This document shows, piece by piece, positions 42,921 through 53,136 of a stretch of DNA of 64,000 bases (within the stretch, counting starts at the first letter, position 1; each line of letters starts with the position of its first letter). The DNA comes from Mesobacterium_A hydrothermale (GTDB lineage: Bacteria; Pseudomonadota; Alphaproteobacteria; Rhodobacterales; Rhodobacteraceae), in the NCBI RefSeq assembly GCF_035818635.1, contig NZ_JAYLLH010000009.1:1-64000 (forward strand), given 5' to 3'. The notes below the pieces were generated by a model, which made no database searches, had not been told where the DNA came from, and saw only the letters and a list, made by a program, of their open reading frames with translations. The translations under genes and the position numbers were made by a program.

Positions 42921-44153
42921 TTTTAGCCGCAGGATTTCATCGACCAGCGTCTCCGCCCCAAGGCTGGAGCGGAAATTCCTGACGATATGCTGGCGGCCCA
43001 CACGGCTTAGTCGCATGGCAAGATCGGGATCTCCCGACAGCCGCTTGATCGCGGCGGCCAGCGCGTCGGGGTCCCTGGGCGGCACAAGCAGCCCGTTATC
43101 ACCGTCCGATATCAGCTCTTTGACGCCCCCCGACGCAGTGCCGATGGTCGGAACTTCGCAGCTCATCGCCTCCATATAGGCGACGCCAAGGGGTTCATGC
43201 CAGCTTGCCAACACGAAGACATGCGCGTTCAACAACTTGTCGCGCACGGCCGTGCCGTCGATGGCGCCCAGAAGTTTCACGTGATCCTGCAAGCGCAGGT
43301 TTTTCAGGTGGCCCTGCAACTCCTTGCGGTAGCCATCGCCGCCATCATCGTCCTCGCCCGCGATTTCCAGCCGCACGTCCACGCCCTGGTCCAGCAGCTT
43401 GCGCACGGCGGTCATCAGGTCCTGATGACCTTTGACGATGTTCAGCCGACCGCAGGCGAAAATGCGCATCGGCGTACCACGGCGCACCGGTTCATAGGGT
43501 TGGCTGCGCACCAACGCGTCGGTATCGACACCCATCGGGCGGATCACCACGCGATCGGGCAGATCGTTGGGCAGGTCACGCCGCATTTCATCCAGCAGCT
43601 TTTGTGTGATGACCGTGGCAAACCCGGCATTCGACCATTTGAACCGCTGGCCAGAGCCATAGTCCGACAACGGGCCATGCAGCGTCATTGACCACGTCGG
43701 ACCACCCATCTTTTGCGCCAGCGCGGCGATCAGCGCGGCGCGACCACAAGAATGGGCATGCACGTGGTCGATCCCCTTTTCCCGGCAATGGCGCAGCACC
43801 TGTTGCGCCGCCGACAGGGTGATCAGCACGTCCTTCGAAAACCGCATCCCTTCGCGCCGCATCCAGCCTGGCAGGCCCTTGGGCAACAGGCGCACGAACG
43901 CGGACAAGGCCGCCTCGGCGTCGGCCTTGCCCAGATAGGTGGTGCGGGCGATCGCCTCTTGCGACCAGTCGTGCGAAATCAGACCGGGCGGCGGGGTGCG
44001 GGTTGAAAACACCGTCACCTCGTGCCCCATCGCCTCCAACGCCTTCAGTTCGCGCCAGAAAAACACATGTGTCTGGCCCGGGAATTGCGGCACCAGATAG
44101 CCGATGCGCAGACGCGGTCCCCGGGAATCAACTGTTTCGGAAGGTTCAACCAT
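42906..44153 (-). CDS. Glycosyltransferase family 4
   Basis: A 415-aa GT-B retaining glycosyltransferase. It has an N-terminal Rossmann domain (RIGYLVPQFPGQTHVFFWRELKAL, HAHSCGRAAL), ACGRLNIVKGHQDL, and the C-terminal nucleotide-binding motif PLGVAYMEAMSCEVPTIGTASGGVKELI with the E-x7-E pattern. The ATG at 44153 is the only methionine giving the family N-terminus; its ribosome site is weak. Its 3' end overlaps the secreted-protein gene by 15 bases. It probably adds one sugar to the repeat unit. Confidence 0.88.
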   Translation of the reverse strand: MVEPSETVDSRGPRLRIGYLVPQFPGQTHVFFWRELKALEAMGHEVTVFSTRTPPPGLISHDWSQEAIARTTYLGKADAEAALSAFVRLLPKGLPGWMRREGMRFSKDVLITLSAAQQVLRHCREKGIDHVHAHSCGRAALIAALAQKMGGPTWSMTLHGPLSDYGSGQRFKWSNAGFATVITQKLLDEMRRDLPNDLPDRVVIRPMGVDTDALVRSQPYEPVRRGTPMRIFACGRLNIVKGHQDLMTAVRKLLDQGVDVRLEIAGEDDDGGDGYRKELQGHLKNLRLQDHVKLLGAIDGTAVRDKLLNAHVFVLASWHEPLGVAYMEAMSCEVPTIGTASGGVKELISDGDNGLLVPPRDPDALAAAIKRLSGDPDLAMRLSRVGRQHIVRNFRSSLGAETLVDEILRLKSAAE

Positions 44154-44259
44154 GCCTTGCTTTTCACCGGTATTTCCTTTCTTTGGCCATAGTCCCCTGT
44201 CATAGACGCCCCCAACCCGACACCGATTTTCGTGATGTGTGACTGCATTGGTACGCAAG

Positions 44260-45114
44260 ATGCCACTTTCGTCGACTTCCCCCAGCCTGAGCGTGATCCT
44301 GCCCGCCAGCAACGAAGCGGCCCTCATCGGCGGCTGTCTTGATGCCGTGCTGGCATCGGACTGGGACGATGCCGCGCCCCTGGATTGCGTGGTGGTGGCG
44401 AACGGCTGTCGCGACGATACGGCGGCAATTGCCCGGCAGCGGACCGCAGCGTTTGCCGGCCGCGGCTGGGACCTGACGGTGCTGGACCTGGAGCAGGGCG
44501 GCAAGCTGAACGCGCTCAACCATGGCGATGCCACCGCACGGGCCGGATCACGGGTCTATCTTGATGCAGACGTGACCATCGCCCCGACGTTGCTGACCCA
44601 GCTGCGCCGCGCGCTGGACACCGATGCGCCGCGCTATGCCAGCGGCGATTGCGTCATCGCACCGGCGCGAAGCTGGTTCAGCCGCGCCTATGCCCGCATC
44701 TACCGGCAGGTGCCGTTCATGACCCACGGGGTGCCCGGATGCGGCGTGTTCGCGGTCAATGCCGCCGGGCGCGCACGTTGGGGCGCGTTTCCAGATATCA
44801 TATCCGACGACACCTTTGTGCGGCTCAGCTTTCGGCCAGACGAACGGGTCAAGGTACCCGCCCGCTATGATTGGCCGATCGTCGAAGGATTGAAAAACCT
44901 GATCCGCGTGCGGCGACGGCAGGACAAGGGCGTTCGGGAAATCGAGGCACGGTTCCCTGAACTTCTGGACAACGACGACAAGCCAGCCTTCCCCACCAGC
45001 CATAAGCTGGCCATGGCGCTGCGCGACCCGCTGGGCTTTGCGGTTTATGCCGGGGTGGCGCTGGCGGTGAAGCTGGGCGGAGACAGGTCCGCCGAATGGA
45101 GCCGGGGGCGATGA
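44260..45114 (+). CDS. Glycosyltransferase family 2
   Basis: An approximately 284-aa GT-A enzyme. The N-terminal nucleotide-binding fold reads LSVILPASNEAALIGGCLDAV, followed by VVVANGCRDDTA, LNALNHG and the metal-binding YLDADVT (DxD). The acceptor region has PGCGVFAVNAAGR and ISDDTFVRL, the ED-type motif. The start is uncertain: ATG 44260 or GTG 44239, seven codons earlier, neither with a good ribosome site. It is coupled to the flippase by overlapping stop/start (ATGA). Confidence 0.86.
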   Translation: MPLSSTSPSLSVILPASNEAALIGGCLDAVLASDWDDAAPLDCVVVANGCRDDTAAIARQRTAAFAGRGWDLTVLDLEQGGKLNALNHGDATARAGSRVYLDADVTIAPTLLTQLRRALDTDAPRYASGDCVIAPARSWFSRAYARIYRQVPFMTHGVPGCGVFAVNAAGRARWGAFPDIISDDTFVRLSFRPDERVKVPARYDWPIVEGLKNLIRVRRRQDKGVREIEARFPELLDNDDKPAFPTSHKLAMALRDPLGFAVYAGVALAVKLGGDRSAEWSRGR

Positions 45115-46475
45115 ACACGGTGATCGCACGGTTTCGCGGCGCATCGCTGTCGGCACGGGTGCTGCGCAGCTCGATGCTGACTGTCGGTGGATTTGGCTTC
45201 AGCCAGATGCTGCGGCTGGCGTCGAACCTGTTGCTGACACGACTGTTGTTTCCCGAAGCCTTCGGAATGATGGCGCTGGTGATGATATTTATCCAGGCGG
45301 TGTACCAGTTTTCCGATCTGGGCGTGACCCCCGCCATCATGCAAAGCAAGCGTGGCGACGATCCCGAATTCCTGAACACCGCCTGGACGATCCAGGTGAT
45401 CCGGGGGTTTGGCCTTTGGGCCATGGCCTGTGTGTTGGCGTGGCCGATGTCGCTGTTCTATGGCGAACCGCAGCTGATGCATCTTTTGCCGGTGGCGGCG
45501 TTTTCGCTGGTGATCTCCGGCTTTGACCCAACCAAGATGGACACCGCAAACCGGCACCTGTTGCTGGGGCGTGTGACGGCGCTGGACATGATCACGCAGG
45601 TGACCGGCATCACCTCTGCCGTGCTGCTGGCATGGTTGACGGGGTCGGTCTGGGCGCTGGTGTTTTCCAACCTGATCAGCGCCGTGGTGCAGGTGATCAT
45701 CAATACGGTCTTCCTGCCCGGCCCGAACAACCGGTTCCGCTGGGAAAAAGAGGCGGCTCAGGAACTGATCAACTTTGGCAAATGGATCTTCCTGTCGACC
45801 ATCGCGGGCTTTCTGTTCCAGCAGGGTGACAAGATCCTGTTCGGCAAATACCTCGCACTGGACAATTTCGGCATCTACAGCATCGGGTTCTTCCTGGCGT
45901 CCTTTCCGCTGCTGCTGGGCAATATGGTGACCGGCAAGATCCTGATCCCGATCTACCGCGAAGCCCCGCCCAAGGACTCGCCCGAGAACTTTGCCAAGCT
46001 GCGCAAGATGCGGACGATCGTCACCGCCGGGCTGCTGGCCATGCTGTGGGTTTTTTCGCTGCTTGGGGTCTGGCTGGTGGGCGTGATGTACGACGACCGC
46101 TATCTTGCCGCCGGGCCGATGGTGGTGCTGATTGCGGTGATGCAAATGCCGCAGGTGATCGTGCTGACCTATGACATGGCGGCGCTGGCAATGGGCGATT
46201 CCAAGCGGTTCTTCGTCCTGGCCGGCGCGCGGGCGTTTTTCACGCTGGCAACGCTGCTGATCGGGCTTGAACTGGCGGGCGTGATCGGCGGGATCGTCGC
46301 GCGCGGGGTTTCGACCCTGCTGGTTTACCCGGTGGTGGTCTGGCTGTCGCGGCGCACCGGCGCGTGGGACGTGTGGCACGACGTTGGGTTTGCCGGTTTG
46401 GCCGCCGTTCTGGGCGCGGGGGCGCTGGCGTTCCACTGGCACGAGGTGACCACGCTGATCGGCATCGGTATGTAG
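45111..46475 (+). CDS. Polysaccharide flippase (Wzx/MOP family)
   Basis: A 454-aa multi-TM protein of the oligosaccharidyl-lipid flippase group. SMLTVGGFGFSQMLRLASNLLLTRLLFPEAFGMMALVMIF is the family N-terminus, and about 12 hydrophobic helices follow. It would flip lipid-linked repeat units to the periplasm. The start at 45111 overlaps the glycosyltransferase stop. A Wzy polymerase, the usual partner, is not visible in the window. Confidence 0.88.
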   Translation: MNTVIARFRGASLSARVLRSSMLTVGGFGFSQMLRLASNLLLTRLLFPEAFGMMALVMIFIQAVYQFSDLGVTPAIMQSKRGDDPEFLNTAWTIQVIRGFGLWAMACVLAWPMSLFYGEPQLMHLLPVAAFSLVISGFDPTKMDTANRHLLLGRVTALDMITQVTGITSAVLLAWLTGSVWALVFSNLISAVVQVIINTVFLPGPNNRFRWEKEAAQELINFGKWIFLSTIAGFLFQQGDKILFGKYLALDNFGIYSIGFFLASFPLLLGNMVTGKILIPIYREAPPKDSPENFAKLRKMRTIVTAGLLAMLWVFSLLGVWLVGVMYDDRYLAAGPMVVLIAVMQMPQVIVLTYDMAALAMGDSKRFFVLAGARAFFTLATLLIGLELAGVIGGIVARGVSTLLVYPVVVWLSRRTGAWDVWHDVGFAGLAAVLGAGALAFHWHEVTTLIGIGM

Positions 46476-46659
46476 CCGCTGTTTCCAGACGGGAAATCCC
46501 GGACACCGCAAACCCGCCGGTTTGTGGAGCGCCCGGAAACAGCGCTTCGCAAGCAGCCGGTTCCGCGGCAGAATGTGGAACAAAAGCCGGAAGCCTGCCG
46601 CATTTTCTCCAGATTTGCCGGATACCAAACTCGGGATGTAGAGTACCGGGGTGCCCCAT
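46476..46659 (+). promoter_or_regulatory. Structured leader before the PKS-NRPS operon
   Basis: Bases 46477-46486 pair perfectly with 46535-46544 (10 bp, core GCTGTTTCC/GGAAACAGC). They enclose two hairpins: CGGG/CCCG (46490-46501) and a 9-bp stem with one G-U pair (46506-46514 with 46519-46527). The result is a three-way junction. Downstream, GCGGCAG (46565-46571) pairs with CTGCCGC (46595-46601), followed by ATTTTC, like a weak terminator. This may be an attenuator-type leader; no known riboswitch class was recognised. Confidence 0.5.
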
Positions 46660-49600
46660 ATGACCGTTCAGACCGACTCGGAAACCGTATTCGGCAATGA
46701 TATCGCCATTGTCGGAATGGCTGCGCATCTGCCCGGGGCAGACACGATTCAGGCCTATTGGCGCAACCTGCGTGATGGCGTGTCGTCGATCCGCCGCCTG
46801 TCCGAGGACGAACTTCTGGACGCGGGCGAAGATCCGGGCCTGATCCGCCACAAGAATTACGTTCCCTTCGCCGCCCCGCTGGACGGATTCGAGATGTTTG
46901 ACGCCGAATTCTTCGGGTTTTCCCCGAAAGAGGCGGCGGTGATGGACCCCCAGCATCGTCAGTTCTTCGAAACCGCCTGGGAAGCGCTGGAAGACGCGGG
47001 CCACGTACCGGAAAACTTTGACGGATCGGTGGGCGTTTTCGCGGGCTGCGGCATGGGCAGCTATTTCTACTTCAACGTCTGTTCGAATCCCGATCTGGTC
47101 GAACAGACGGGCATGTTCCTGTTGCGTCATACCGGCAATGACAAGGATTTCATGACCACCCGCCTGTCACATGTGCTGGATCTGCACGGGCCGTCGATCA
47201 ACCTTCAGACCGCCTGTTCCACGTCGCTTGTGGCCACGCATTACGCCGCGCAGGCGCTGTTGAACGGCGAATGCGACATGGCGCTGGCGGGCGGCGTGAC
47301 CATCGAACTGCCGCAGGGGCGGGGATACCTTTACAAGGAAAACGAAATCCTGTCGCCGGACGGCGAATGCCACGCCTTTGACCACCGCGCCCAGGGCACT
47401 GTGTTCGGTTCCGGGTCCGGGGTGGTCGTGCTGCGGCGCCTGGCCGATGCGATTGCCGATGGCGACCACGTCTATGCCGTGATCAAGGGCACCGCCGTGA
47501 ACAATGATGGCGCGCAAAAGGCGGGCTACCTGGCCCCTTCTGTTGATGGGCAGGCCCAGGCCATTGCCGAAGCGCAGGCCATTGCCGACGTCAGCGCCGA
47601 CACCATCGACTATGTCGAATGCCATGGCACCGGCACCTATCTGGGCGATCCGATCGAGGTTGCCGCGCTGACACAGGCGTTTCGCGAAACCACCGACGAT
47701 GCGGGCTATTGCCGGATCGGGTCGGTCAAGACCAACATCGGACATCTTGACACCGCCGCTGGCGTTGCGAGCCTGATCAAGGCATCGCTGGCGCTGCATC
47801 ACAAGCAGATGCCGCCGAGCCTTGGGTACGAGGCCCCGAACCCTGCGATTGATTTCGAAACCTCACCGTTCAAGGTGAACGACCGGCTGACGCCCTGGGT
47901 ATCGCACAAGGGCCCGCGGCGCGCCGGGGTGAATTCGCTGGGCGTCGGGGGCACCAACGCCCATGCCGTCCTGGAAGAAGCCCCGGTTCGTACGGAATCG
48001 GAAGACAGCGACTGGCCGTTCCAGATCCTTACGGTCTCTGGCCGCAACAAGGCGGCGCTGGATGAAAACGCCCGGCGTCTTGCCGCGCACTTGCGCAAAC
48101 ACCCAGAACAGCCGCTGGCCGATATCGCCTGGACCCTGAAGGAAGGCCGCCGGGCGTTCGAAAAGCGCCGTGTGATCGTGGCCGAAACCCATGCCGAAGC
48201 CGCCCGCCTGCTGGAAGAGGAAACCCCGCGCCGGGTGCGGACCCATTCCGCGCTGGACCGTCCTGACGTGGTGTTCATGTTCCCTGGCGGCGGTGCGCAA
48301 TATGCCGGTATGGCCCGGGATCTGTACGAGACAGAGCCTGTCTTTGCAGAATGGATGGACCGCGGCCTGGCGGTGCTGGACACCAAGTTGGACTACGACA
48401 TTCGCGCGCTGTGGTTGCCGGAACGGCAGGACATGGCCGCCGCCGATGAGCGGTTGAAACAACCGTCGGTGCAGCTGCCGCTGATCATGATCGTGGAATA
48501 CGCGCTGGCGCAGCTTTGGATCAGCTGGGGTGTGACACCCAGCGCGCTGACCGGCCATTCGATGGGCGAAAACACCGCCGCCTGCCTGGCCGGTGTCATG
48601 TCGTTCGAAGACTGCATCGGGCTGGTGCACCTGCGCGGGCGGCTGTTCGACAGCGTCGCCCCCGGCGGGATGCTGTCGGTGGCCCTGTCGGCAGACAAGC
48701 TGCGCCCTATGCTGGGCGACGATCTGGACCTTGGCGCCGTCAACGCGCCCGATCTGTCGGTGGCCTCTGGTCCGCAAGCAGCGCTGGACAAGCTGGAAGC
48801 GCAGTTGCAGGCCAAGGGAATCGACTGTCAGCGCATCGCGATCAACATCGCCGCGCACAGCAGGATGCTTGATGGCATCCTGAACGATTTCCGCGCCTAT
48901 CTTCAGTCGATCCCGCTGCACGCCCCGCGGATCCCGCTGACGTCGAACCTGACTGGCCAGATGATGACCGACGCACAGGCGACCAGCCCGGATTACTGGG
49001 TCGATCACCTGCGCGGCAGCGTGCTGTTCGCCGATTGCCTGTCAGCGCTGACGGCGCCCAACCGCATCCTGTTGGAAGTCGGGCCGGGCAAAGCACTGTC
49101 GTCGCTCGCACGGCAGCATGGTGGCGTGCCAGGGCAACAGGTGTTGTCGACGCTGCGCCACCACGAAGAGGCGGTGGCCGACGACCGCTATTTCCTGGAA
49201 ACCCTTGGGGCGATCTGGGCGCTGGGGGGCACGTTTGACTGGGGTCAGATCTGGGGCGATGCCCGGCGCAACCGCGTGTCGTTGCCGACCTACGCGTTCC
49301 AGCGCGCACCTTATTTCATCGCCCCCGGAAAGCTGCAGACCGACAGCGCGCCTGCATACCTGATGCGGACCGACGATATCGAAAGCTGGGGCTGGAAACC
49401 GGTCTGGCGGCCCCGCGCCGCTGAAACCGAAATCGACGTGGCCATGGGTCTGGACGATGCAGAGCCGCAGAGTTGGCTGATGTTCATGGATGACGCTGGC
49501 GTGGCACAGGGCGCGGCCCGGCACCTGCGCGCCGCCGGGCACACCGTGGTCGAAGTGCGCAGCGGCGATACCTTCTCTCGCACCGGCGAAGACCGGTATG

Positions 49601-52600
49601 TCATCGCACCGGAACGCGGCCGCGAAGGGTATGACTTGCTGCTGCAGGACATGCTGTCACGCGGGCTTGTCCCCAGCCGGATCGGCCATTTCTGGATGGT
49701 TACGGCCGATGAAAGCCACCGCCCCGGGTCGAGCTTTTATCACCGCTTGCAGGAGCAGGGATTCTATTCGCTGATGTTCCTGGGCCAGGCGCTGGCGGAG
49801 GAAACCACAACCCGTCCGCTGCATATGACCGTGGTCACGAACGGCGCGGCACAGGTGCGCGACGAAGCTTTGCCCTATCCGTCGAAAGTCACCGTCGCCG
49901 GCCCCGCCCGCGTGATCCCGCGCGAATTGCCAGGGGTTACGGTTGCGACGCTGGACATTGAGCTGCCCGCGCCGGTTCAGGCCGGGATCTTTGGCCGTGC
50001 CAAGGCACAGGCGGCCTTTGAGGCGGCCCAGGACACGCTTGTGACCCGCGTACTGGAAGACCTGCTGGCAGAGCCTGCAAACAACATCGCCGCGCTGCGC
50101 GCCGATCGACGCTTTGCCTGCCAGATGAAACCACTGAATCTGTCCGACCCCGAGGCGCCGGTGCTAGCGCCCGGTGGCACATACCTGATCACCGGCGGGT
50201 TTGGCGGTATTGGCCAAACGCTGGCGATGGACATGGCCGCTGATGGCGCCAAGCTGATCCTGATCGCCCGCAACGACCTGCCGGCGCGAAGTGACTGGGC
50301 CGACTACCTGCACCGCCACGCCCCGCAGGACAGCACCGCCCGTCGCATCCGCGCCGTTCAGGCGCTGGAGGCAGCAGGCGCAGAGGTGATGATTGCCGCC
50401 GCAGATGTCTGCAACCTGACCCAGATGCGCCGCGTGGTGGATGCCGCCGTTGACCGGTTTGGCCCGATCACCGGCGTGATCCACGGCGCGGGCGTGATCG
50501 ACGATGCGCCGCTGCTGGCGAAAACCCCGGCCTCGGTCGAGGATGTGTTTACACCCAAGATCCACGGGACAGAGGTACTGGACCAACTGTTCCCCGATGG
50601 CAGCGTAGACTGGATGGTGCTGTTTGCGTCGTCGTCCACCGTGACGGCCCCGGCCGGTCAGGTCGACTATGTCGCCGCCAACGAATACCTGAACGCTTTT
50701 GCCCGGTCGCGCAGCGGTGGCCAGACGAAGGTCGTCGCGATCAACTGGGGCATATGGAACGAGGTCGGCATGGCGGCAGAGGCCGTGGCAGCCCGCACCG
50801 GTCAGATGCCCGACATGCCGGTCACGGATGTCGCCGTGCCGATGCTGGCAAAGGCCACGTTCGACATCAAGGGCAACCGCCTGTTCACGGCCAGCTATTC
50901 GTCCGACAACTGGTTCATCGACGAACACCGCACCGCGGCAGGCGATGCGCTGCTGCCTGGCACCGGTTATCTGACGCTGGCCGCCCACGCGCTGAAGGCA
51001 CAGGGCGAAGGCACGGCGTTCGAAATCCGCGACCTGACCTTCCTGCGTCCGCTGCGGGTGGCTGATGGCGCCGCGCGGGACGTTCAGGTGCGGCTGACCC
51101 GGGCCAACACCGGCTATGGTTTTGACGTGCTGGCAGACGTGACGCTGGGCGGCAAGAAGGGTCATGCCCTGACCGCACAGGCCAGCCTGTCGCTGATGCC
51201 GCTGCCGCGCCCCGCGCCCGTCGACTTGCAGGCGATCCGGGCCCGCTGTGGCACCGCGCAGCGCCTGTCCAAGGGCAAGCTGACCGCCGCGCAAGAGGTG
51301 CAGCTGAATTTCGGCCCGCGCTGGAAAACCCTGGACAGCCGCGCCTATGGCAAGGGCGAAGGCATTGCCGACCTGTCCCTGCCGGAACAGGCGATGGGCG
51401 ACGACGGGTTCCTGCTGCACCCGGCGCTGATGGATATCGCGACCGGTTGGGCGATGGACCTGATCGAAGGATATCAGCCGACGCACCTGTGGGTGCCGGT
51501 CAGCTATGCCCGCGTGCGCGTGCACGGCCCGGTTCCGGCGCAGATCGTCAGCTGGGTGCGCAATGCGGCGGAAAACAAGGCGGATCACCAGACCGCCAGC
51601 TTCAACGTCACGCTGTGCGCGCCCGACGGCACCGTTCTGGTCGAGGTCGAAGGCTTCACCATCCGCCGCCTCGATGACCTGAACATCCTGAACGCAGCGC
51701 CGCGCCTGACCCCGGCCGAAGTCACGTTCGACGAAGGCGAAACCGGCACCGCGCAACCCCTGTCCCCGGCAGAGGAACGGCTGCACCACAACCTGTCGCA
51801 AGGCATCCTGCCCGCGGAGGGCGTGACCGCGTTCAAACGCGCGCTGGCACTGGGCCTGCCGCAGGTGGTGGTCAGTTCGATGGACCTGCCCGCGCTGGTG
51901 GCGCAGACCGTCGCCAGCACCGCAGACCAGGGTGCCGCGCAAAAATTCGAGCGTCCGCAGCTGGAAGGCGACTATGTCGCGCCCGCGAATGATATCGAAC
52001 GCACCCTTGCCGGGTTCTGGGAGGACCTCTTGGGCGTGCAGAACGTGGGTGTCGAGGACTGCTTCTTTGACCTTGGCGGCCATTCGCTGATCGCGGTGCG
52101 GCTGTTCAGCATGGTGAAAAAGGCCTATCGCATCGAGTTCCCGATCTCGGTCCTGTTCGAGGCCCCAACGATCCGCAAATGTGCCGCCCTGATCGCAGAG
52201 CGCACCGGTGCCAGTACCGAAGACAGCAGCAGCGCCGACGCGCCGAAGTCGCCGCAGCGCCGCTATAAGCATCTTGTCGCCATGCACGATGGCGAAGGTG
52301 GGCCGCGTACGCCGTTCTTCCTTGTGGCGGGTATGTTCGGAAACGTTCTGAACCTGCGCCACCTGGCCCATCTGCTGGGCGCGGATCGTCCGTTCTATGG
52401 CTTGCAGGCCAAGGGGCTGTACGGCGGCGAAGACCCGCACAAGACCCTGCAAGAGGCCGCCGCCGACTATATCGCCGAGATGAAACAGGTCCAGCCGGAA
52501 GGCCCCTACATGATCGGCGGATTTTCCGGCGGGGGGATCACCGCCTATGAAATGGCGCAACAGTTGAAGTCCATGGGCGACGAGGTGGCGCTTGTCGTGC

Positions 52601-53133
52601 TGCTGGACAGCCCGCTGCCGCAGCGCCGACCGCTGTCGCGCAAGGACCGGTTGCTGATCCAGTTGGCCGAGCTGAAGAAGAAGGGCGTGACCTATCCCTT
52701 TACCTGGGCCAGGAACCGCATCGCCTGGGAACTGCACAAACGCCGCGCCGCACCCGAGGTGACGCAGGCCGAGACCCAGTTCCACAACGCCGAGATCGAG
52801 GCCGCCTTCCTGGGCGCCGTGGCGCAGTACCAGGTACGCCCGTGGGATGGCCGCATGGTCTTGTTCCGGCCGCCGCTGGTTGGCCACTGGACGGTGTCGG
52901 GCGGCAAGATGGTGAACAGCGAACGCGCCTACGTTCTGAATGACAACGACTGGGGCCAATACGTTCCACAGGTCGAGGTGCACGAGGTCCCCGGTGATCA
53001 CGACAGCATGGTGCTGGAACCCAACGTGCGCGTTCTGGCCGCCCTGATGAAAGAGGCGATCGTCGGTGCCGAGGCCGCGTCTGGCGGCAAAGGCGATGTC
53101 ATTGCCTTTCCCAAGACCCAGGCGGCGGAATAA
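46660..53133 (+). CDS. Type I polyketide synthase, KS-AT-KR-DH-ACP-TE
   Basis: A 2157-aa modular enzyme. KS covers about 10-440 (Cys186 in TACSTSL, His322, His362). AT covers about 535-850 (GHSMGE, Ser634; NIAAHS at the selectivity site, neither the classic malonyl nor methylmalonyl tetrapeptide). A KR structural half is followed by the catalytic half (TGGFGGIG from 1177; Tyr1337). DH is at about 1410-1680 (His1423, Asp1592; one extra residue between the His and Gly of the usual HxxxG). ACP serine is Ser1809. TE has Ser1956 in GGFSGGG and His2114. KR before DH departs from the usual cis-AT order. ATG 46660 is preferred over GTG 46651. It would add and reduce one unit, then release it. Confidence 0.92.
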   Translation: MTVQTDSETVFGNDIAIVGMAAHLPGADTIQAYWRNLRDGVSSIRRLSEDELLDAGEDPGLIRHKNYVPFAAPLDGFEMFDAEFFGFSPKEAAVMDPQHRQFFETAWEALEDAGHVPENFDGSVGVFAGCGMGSYFYFNVCSNPDLVEQTGMFLLRHTGNDKDFMTTRLSHVLDLHGPSINLQTACSTSLVATHYAAQALLNGECDMALAGGVTIELPQGRGYLYKENEILSPDGECHAFDHRAQGTVFGSGSGVVVLRRLADAIADGDHVYAVIKGTAVNNDGAQKAGYLAPSVDGQAQAIAEAQAIADVSADTIDYVECHGTGTYLGDPIEVAALTQAFRETTDDAGYCRIGSVKTNIGHLDTAAGVASLIKASLALHHKQMPPSLGYEAPNPAIDFETSPFKVNDRLTPWVSHKGPRRAGVNSLGVGGTNAHAVLEEAPVRTESEDSDWPFQILTVSGRNKAALDENARRLAAHLRKHPEQPLADIAWTLKEGRRAFEKRRVIVAETHAEAARLLEEETPRRVRTHSALDRPDVVFMFPGGGAQYAGMARDLYETEPVFAEWMDRGLAVLDTKLDYDIRALWLPERQDMAAADERLKQPSVQLPLIMIVEYALAQLWISWGVTPSALTGHSMGENTAACLAGVMSFEDCIGLVHLRGRLFDSVAPGGMLSVALSADKLRPMLGDDLDLGAVNAPDLSVASGPQAALDKLEAQLQAKGIDCQRIAINIAAHSRMLDGILNDFRAYLQSIPLHAPRIPLTSNLTGQMMTDAQATSPDYWVDHLRGSVLFADCLSALTAPNRILLEVGPGKALSSLARQHGGVPGQQVLSTLRHHEEAVADDRYFLETLGAIWALGGTFDWGQIWGDARRNRVSLPTYAFQRAPYFIAPGKLQTDSAPAYLMRTDDIESWGWKPVWRPRAAETEIDVAMGLDDAEPQSWLMFMDDAGVAQGAARHLRAAGHTVVEVRSGDTFSRTGEDRYVIAPERGREGYDLLLQDMLSRGLVPSRIGHFWMVTADESHRPGSSFYHRLQEQGFYSLMFLGQALAEETTTRPLHMTVVTNGAAQVRDEALPYPSKVTVAGPARVIPRELPGVTVATLDIELPAPVQAGIFGRAKAQAAFEAAQDTLVTRVLEDLLAEPANNIAALRADRRFACQMKPLNLSDPEAPVLAPGGTYLITGGFGGIGQTLAMDMAADGAKLILIARNDLPARSDWADYLHRHAPQDSTARRIRAVQALEAAGAEVMIAAADVCNLTQMRRVVDAAVDRFGPITGVIHGAGVIDDAPLLAKTPASVEDVFTPKIHGTEVLDQLFPDGSVDWMVLFASSSTVTAPAGQVDYVAANEYLNAFARSRSGGQTKVVAINWGIWNEVGMAAEAVAARTGQMPDMPVTDVAVPMLAKATFDIKGNRLFTASYSSDNWFIDEHRTAAGDALLPGTGYLTLAAHALKAQGEGTAFEIRDLTFLRPLRVADGAARDVQVRLTRANTGYGFDVLADVTLGGKKGHALTAQASLSLMPLPRPAPVDLQAIRARCGTAQRLSKGKLTAAQEVQLNFGPRWKTLDSRAYGKGEGIADLSLPEQAMGDDGFLLHPALMDIATGWAMDLIEGYQPTHLWVPVSYARVRVHGPVPAQIVSWVRNAAENKADHQTASFNVTLCAPDGTVLVEVEGFTIRRLDDLNILNAAPRLTPAEVTFDEGETGTAQPLSPAEERLHHNLSQGILPAEGVTAFKRALALGLPQVVVSSMDLPALVAQTVASTADQGAAQKFERPQLEGDYVAPANDIERTLAGFWEDLLGVQNVGVEDCFFDLGGHSLIAVRLFSMVKKAYRIEFPISVLFEAPTIRKCAALIAERTGASTEDSSSADAPKSPQRRYKHLVAMHDGEGGPRTPFFLVAGMFGNVLNLRHLAHLLGADRPFYGLQAKGLYGGEDPHKTLQEAAADYIAEMKQVQPEGPYMIGGFSGGGITAYEMAQQLKSMGDEVALVVLLDSPLPQRRPLSRKDRLLIQLAELKKKGVTYPFTWARNRIAWELHKRRAAPEVTQAETQFHNAEIEAAFLGAVAQYQVRPWDGRMVLFRPPLVGHWTVSGGKMVNSERAYVLNDNDWGQYVPQVEVHEVPGDHDSMVLEPNVRVLAALMKEAIVGAEAASGGKGDVIAFPKTQAAE

Positions 53134-53136
53134 CCC

